DNA of 14,622 nucleotides. Origin: Ruminococcus flavefaciens. GTDB lineage: Bacteria; Bacillota; Clostridia; Oscillospirales; Ruminococcaceae. The notes under the pieces were generated by a model. It saw only the letters and a list, made by a program, of their open reading frames with translations. It was not told the origin of the DNA and ran no database searches. Every line of letters begins with the position of its first letter. Position 1 is the first letter of the stretch. Position numbers and translations under genes: made by a program. Where the stretch lies: NCBI GenBank assembly GCA_002348905.1, contig DEBW01000091.1, forward strand, positions 1 through 14,622, read 5' to 3'. This document shows, piece by piece, positions 13,196 through 14,622 of this stretch.

Positions 13196-13258
13196 ACTCT
13201 CTTGGCTAAAACGTACACCGGATGACGGACTAGTTCCGGAGTGGTCGGCTGACCGCCG
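13196..13258. repeat. Left arm of a 63/64-nt inverted repeat
   Basis: It is complementary to 13534-13597, with a perfect 29-bp core (13216-13244), a 16-nt outer part starting ACTCTCT.GGCTAAAA with one mismatch, a 3-nt mismatched bulge between them, and a slightly imperfect inner part ending GACCGCCG. The core can also fold on itself (CCGGA...TCCGG). Confidence 0.9.
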
Positions 13259-13282
13259 AAAATCTAACCTTTCCAACTCCCG

Positions 13283-13338
13283 AACCCCACAAAATACAAC
13301 ACCAAAACAAAAACTATCTTATCCAAGATAGGTAAGAT
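13283..13338 (+). promoter_or_regulatory. G-free stretch and GATA hairpin, candidate nick-site region
   Basis: From 13283 to 13326 the plus strand has no G, so it cannot form normal hairpins alone. It ends in CTATCTT-ATCC-AAGATAG (13314-13331), a perfect 7-bp stem with a 4-nt loop, overlapped by a second possible pairing of TCTTA with TAAGA (13317-13321 / 13333-13337). Rolling-circle nick sites often sit in such a hairpin loop next to an unstructured stretch. The assignment is inference. Confidence 0.35.
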
Positions 13339-13358
13339 AAGAAGAATTTCCGGTGTTG

Positions 13359-13450
13359 GAAACTTTCAATGTCGTTTAAGCGGTGCAAATCTCCACCGCT
13401 AATTGTCAAGAATCGGAGATTTCAGCGCTTAAATGATGTTGAAAGTTTTC
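13359..13450. repeat. Nested stem-loop A
   Basis: Three successive pairings share one axis: GAAACTTTCAA with TTGAAAGTTTTC (13359-13369 / 13439-13450, one bulge), TTTAAGCG with CGCTTAAA (13375-13382 / 13426-13433) and AAATCTCC with GGAGATTT (13387-13394 / 13415-13422), closing a 20-nt loop. Confidence 0.85.
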
Positions 13451-13527
13451 AATGCCGTTGTGCTGTTGAAACTGTTGGCTGTGCGCCACAGTTTTTAGGG
13501 CGCACTGTCAATAGTTTCAATGGCATT
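13451..13527. repeat. Nested stem-loop B
   Basis: AATGCC pairs with GGCATT (13451-13456 / 13522-13527), TTGAAACTGTTG with CAATAGTTTCAA (13466-13477 / 13509-13520, one mismatch) and GTGCGCC with GGCGCAC (13481-13487 / 13499-13505), closing an 11-nt loop. It directly abuts stem-loop A. Confidence 0.85.
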
Positions 13528-13533
13528 ACCCTC

Positions 13534-13597
13534 CGGCGGTCGGCTGATCCACTCCGGAACTAGTCCGTCATCCGGTGGGAGTTTTAGCCGAGAGAGT
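13534..13597. repeat. Right arm of the 63/64-nt inverted repeat
   Basis: It is the reverse complement of 13196-13258 apart from a few mismatches and one extra base. The arms enclose about 275 nt, so in a single-stranded genome they would close a large structured domain holding stem-loops A and B. Confidence 0.9.
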
Positions 13598-13619
13598 ATA
13601 ACTTTAAATCTGTGTCTCT

Positions 13620-13642
13620 CCCCTTTGTAAGGGGGCAGGGGG
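13620..13642 (+). promoter_or_regulatory. Hairpin and G-run leader before the Cys-rich gene cluster
   Basis: CCCCTT (13620-13625) pairs with AAGGGG (13629-13634) around a 3-nt loop. Two runs of five G (13631-13635 and 13638-13642) follow, 9 nt before the ribosome site at 13651. G-rich leaders are translational operators for pV in M13-type phages, so a similar role is possible. Confidence 0.4.
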
Positions 13643-13661
13643 TAGTCATTAAGGAGTGTTT

Positions 13662-13841
13662 ATGATGATTCATTGTTGTTTAGATTGTAAATATCGTGCT
13701 TTTCAGTATGGTTATTTAAATAATGAGCGTGTTTTTGTATATTATGTATGCACTTGTAAAGCATCAGCATTTTATGGAAAAATGGTTTTTCTTGATGATT
13801 GCTGTGCTTCATATATTTATACTTCATGCTTTTCTATTTAA
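13662..13841 (+). CDS. 59-residue Cys-rich protein (C-x2-C-x-Y-R / CTC family)
   Basis: AAGGAG at 13651-13656 supports the ATG at 13662 (or the next one at 13665). The protein has eight Cys in 59 residues: CCLDCKYR near the start, VCTCKASAFYGKM in the middle, and DDCCASY near the end. The same order of motifs occurs in the next gene, and C-x2-C-K-Y-R also occurs at the end of the protein encoded at 6964. Spacing of the Cys suggests one or two bound zinc ions. No signal peptide is present, so it is probably cytoplasmic. The family has no function known to me. Confidence 0.75.
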   Translation: MMIHCCLDCKYRAFQYGYLNNERVFVYYVCTCKASAFYGKMVFLDDCCASYIYTSCFSI

Positions 13842-13854
13842 GGAGTGATTATAT

Positions 13855-14022
13855 ATGTCTTCATGTTATGATTGTCTTTATCGAGATTATGTTGAACCTG
13901 AGCGTTGTGGTGATATTCCTTTTTGGACTTGTACTTGTGAGACTTCGCCTATATATGGTATGATTTCATGTTGTTCAGTACCTTGTGATTCTTATAAGCC
14001 AGTTTTTAAAGAGGAGGATTAG
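13855..14022 (+). CDS. 55-residue Cys-rich protein, paralogue of its neighbour
   Basis: AAGGAGTG overlaps the previous stop codon, and the ATG at 13855 follows 7 nt later. Eight Cys in 55 residues: CYDCLYR at the start, TCTCETSPIYGMI in the middle and CCSVPCDSYKP near the end, in line with the protein encoded at 13662 (C-x2-C-x-Y-R, CTC-x-[AT]-S-x2-Y-G, then C...SY). The two are likely products of a duplication in the element. A zinc-binding fold is inferred. The tail (FKEED) is acidic. Confidence 0.75.
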   Translation: MSSCYDCLYRDYVEPERCGDIPFWTCTCETSPIYGMISCCSVPCDSYKPVFKEED

Positions 14023-14024
14023 CA

Positions 14025-14258
14025 TTGACTGAGAAAGAAAAAGTGTTATTGTTATCATATTTTTATAATAATCGCTGTCGCTTAGAGAATGAGCTTCATC
14101 AATTGCAAGCTAATGTACGTTTCAGGAATATTGATGTTACTGATTGTATGGAGCTTATCTGTGCATCTCAGCAGCTCCAAACGTTTACCGAAGTTTGTAA
14201 TCATGTTCTTATTCTTCTTAAGCTTGATAGGCATGATTTTAGTAATGGAAAGGGTTGA
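14025..14258 (+). CDS. 77-residue helical protein with TTG start, function unknown
   Basis: GGAGG at 14013-14017 is 7 nt before a TTG at 14025, and no ATG fits, so a TTG start is chosen. The product (MTEKEKVLLLSYFYNNRCRLENELHQ...) seems all helical, with a charged N-terminus and a likely antiparallel helix pair; there is no membrane span or metal motif. It is separated by 2 nt from the previous stop. Size and layout recall small phage early proteins, but I recognise no family. Confidence 0.65.
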   Translation: MTEKEKVLLLSYFYNNRCRLENELHQLQANVRFRNIDVTDCMELICASQQLQTFTEVCNHVLILLKLDRHDFSNGKG

Positions 14259-14262
14259 TTAT

Positions 14263-14457
14263 ATGTCTATGTGTGAAAACTATTCTTTGTTTACTTGTGC
14301 TTACGAAGATGATTCTTGTGGTTCTGATGCTGAACACAGTTGTTCTTGCTGTTACTATCATAATAAATGTATTGGCTGTGCATATTCATTGTTTGACGGT
14401 GTTTATGGTGCTTACGATTGTTGTCTTGAACTTACTATTACAGTTGAAGATTTTTAG
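14263..14457 (+). CDS. 64-residue protein with ten Cys, function unknown
   Basis: GGAAAGGG before the ATG at 14263 fixes the start, 4 nt after the previous stop; a longer open frame in the same phase lies inside the neighbour and lacks a ribosome site. The protein has ten Cys in 64 residues, including SCSCCYYHNKCIGCAY at about residues 26-41 and YDCC near 51-54. Its spacing differs from the two Cys-rich proteins upstream, though FDGVYGAYDCC recalls their YG...CC part. The end (LELTITVEDF) is acidic. A metal-binding protein is the simplest reading. Confidence 0.7.
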   Translation: MSMCENYSLFTCAYEDDSCGSDAEHSCSCCYYHNKCIGCAYSLFDGVYGAYDCCLELTITVEDF

Positions 14458-14483
14458 ATTCATTCTTTAGGTGGTGATTTATT

Positions 14484-14622
14484 ATGATTCTTTTTTTACG
14501 TGTTATTTCATTTGTTATTTGTATTTTCTTTGTTTTGCTTTCCGCATCTCGTTTTCTTCGTATACATGGAGAAGATAGATATACTTTTTTATATTCTGCT
14601 CTTGGATTTCTTTTTTTCTGTT
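14484..14622 (+). CDS. Small membrane protein, cut by the window edge
   Basis: AGGTGGTGA lies before the ATG at 14484 and the frame is open to the last base. The visible 46 residues are a hydrophobic helix (MILFLRVISFVICIFFVLLS), a short polar, basic loop (ASRFLRIHGEDRY) and the start of a second hydrophobic stretch, so at least two spans are likely. It continues the rightward gene run of the element. Nothing more can be said without the rest. Confidence 0.6.
   Translation, partial: MILFLRVISFVICIFFVLLSASRFLRIHGEDRYTFLYSALGFLFFC

Larger units (their letters stand above)
13155..13661. other. Non-coding intergenic region, probable phage origin and packaging region
   Basis: No gene is supported in these 507 bases. 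They hold a GTCTG/CAGAC hairpin (13166-13183), a long inverted repeat (13196-13258 / 13534-13597), a G-free stretch (13283-13326), a GATA-type hairpin (13314-13331), two nested stem-loops (13359-13450 and 13451-13527) and a CCCCTT/AAGGGG hairpin with G-runs (13620-13642). The size and hairpin-rich character match the intergenic regions of filamentous phages, which carry plus/minus strand origins and the packaging signal. An origin directly downstream of Rep is common for rolling-circle replicons. The roles of single hairpins are inference. Confidence 0.65.

Noticed and set aside
13369..13563. Open frame of 64 codons in the intergenic region
   Set aside because: It runs through nested stem-loops and the long inverted repeat, has no ribosome site, and its composition is that of the palindromes rather than of a protein.
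13196..13597. MITE or insertion element with terminal inverted repeats
   Set aside because: The arms look like terminal repeats, but no target-site duplication is visible at the flanks and the inner stem-loops fit a phage intergenic region better. Not fully excluded.
6300..14622. tRNA gene or dif site as attachment target
   Set aside because: I saw no tRNA cloverleaf and no sequence close to the known Bacillus dif site in the window.

Overview
The window looks like a chromosome segment of a Ruminococcus-like clostridium (Oscillospiraceae). This rests on the types of housekeeping gene, the A/T-rich near-consensus sigma-A promoters, the strong GGAGG ribosome sites and a lipoprotein with a Thr-rich linker. 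No 16S or other marker is present, so the assignment is inference. It falls into two parts: ordinary chromosome from 1 to about 6335, and a filamentous-phage-like (inovirus-like) element from about 6336 to the right edge, which is not reached.

Chromosomal part. A rightward cluster holds the end of pyrD (dihydroorotate dehydrogenase), ruvX (Holliday-junction resolvase homologue), trmL (tRNA wobble 2'-O-methyltransferase) and a DegV-family lipid-binding protein, with a small leftward membrane-protein gene between ruvX and trmL. A leftward MATE exporter and a rightward PrsA/SurA-type lipoprotein are transcribed from divergent consensus promoters. The lipoprotein seems to have a Thr-rich linker where the parvulin catalytic domain would be. 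Next come a self-contained transcription unit for a 21-residue peptide with six cysteines, a possible small RNA, and a leftward coiled-coil protein.

Element part. An Xre-type repressor and a coupled 35-residue hydrophobic peptide run leftward. A strong rightward promoter lies in an array of TATGT/ACATA half-sites. The rightward genes follow filamentous-phage order: a Cys-rich protein, a small membrane protein, a probable ssDNA-binding protein (pV-like), a 54-residue major coat protein (pVIII-like), a 498-residue signal-peptide and tail-anchored protein (pIII-like), four small membrane proteins, and a Zot/pI-type morphogenesis ATPase. A 16-bp perfect hairpin ends this block. After it come a zinc-ribbon protein and a Rep_trans-type rolling-circle initiator. 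A roughly 500-nt non-coding region follows, closed by a 63/64-nt inverted repeat that encloses nested stem-loops, and is probably the replication/packaging region. Beyond it is a run of tiny Cys-rich genes that leaves the window. No secretin (pIV) is seen, which fits a single-membrane host. No integrase and no second end are seen either.

Most interesting points: (1) two copies of a putative H-type pseudoknot with a compensatory base change, each just upstream of a ribosome site in the element; (2) a three-copy complementary segment (sense, antisense, sense) that could switch between two terminator-like hairpins, one of which hides the ribosome site of the pIII-like gene; (3) the large nested palindromic intergenic region; (4) a family of small proteins sharing C-x2-C-x-Y-R and CTC...YG motifs; (5) the 21-residue cysteine-pair peptide with its own promoter and terminator.
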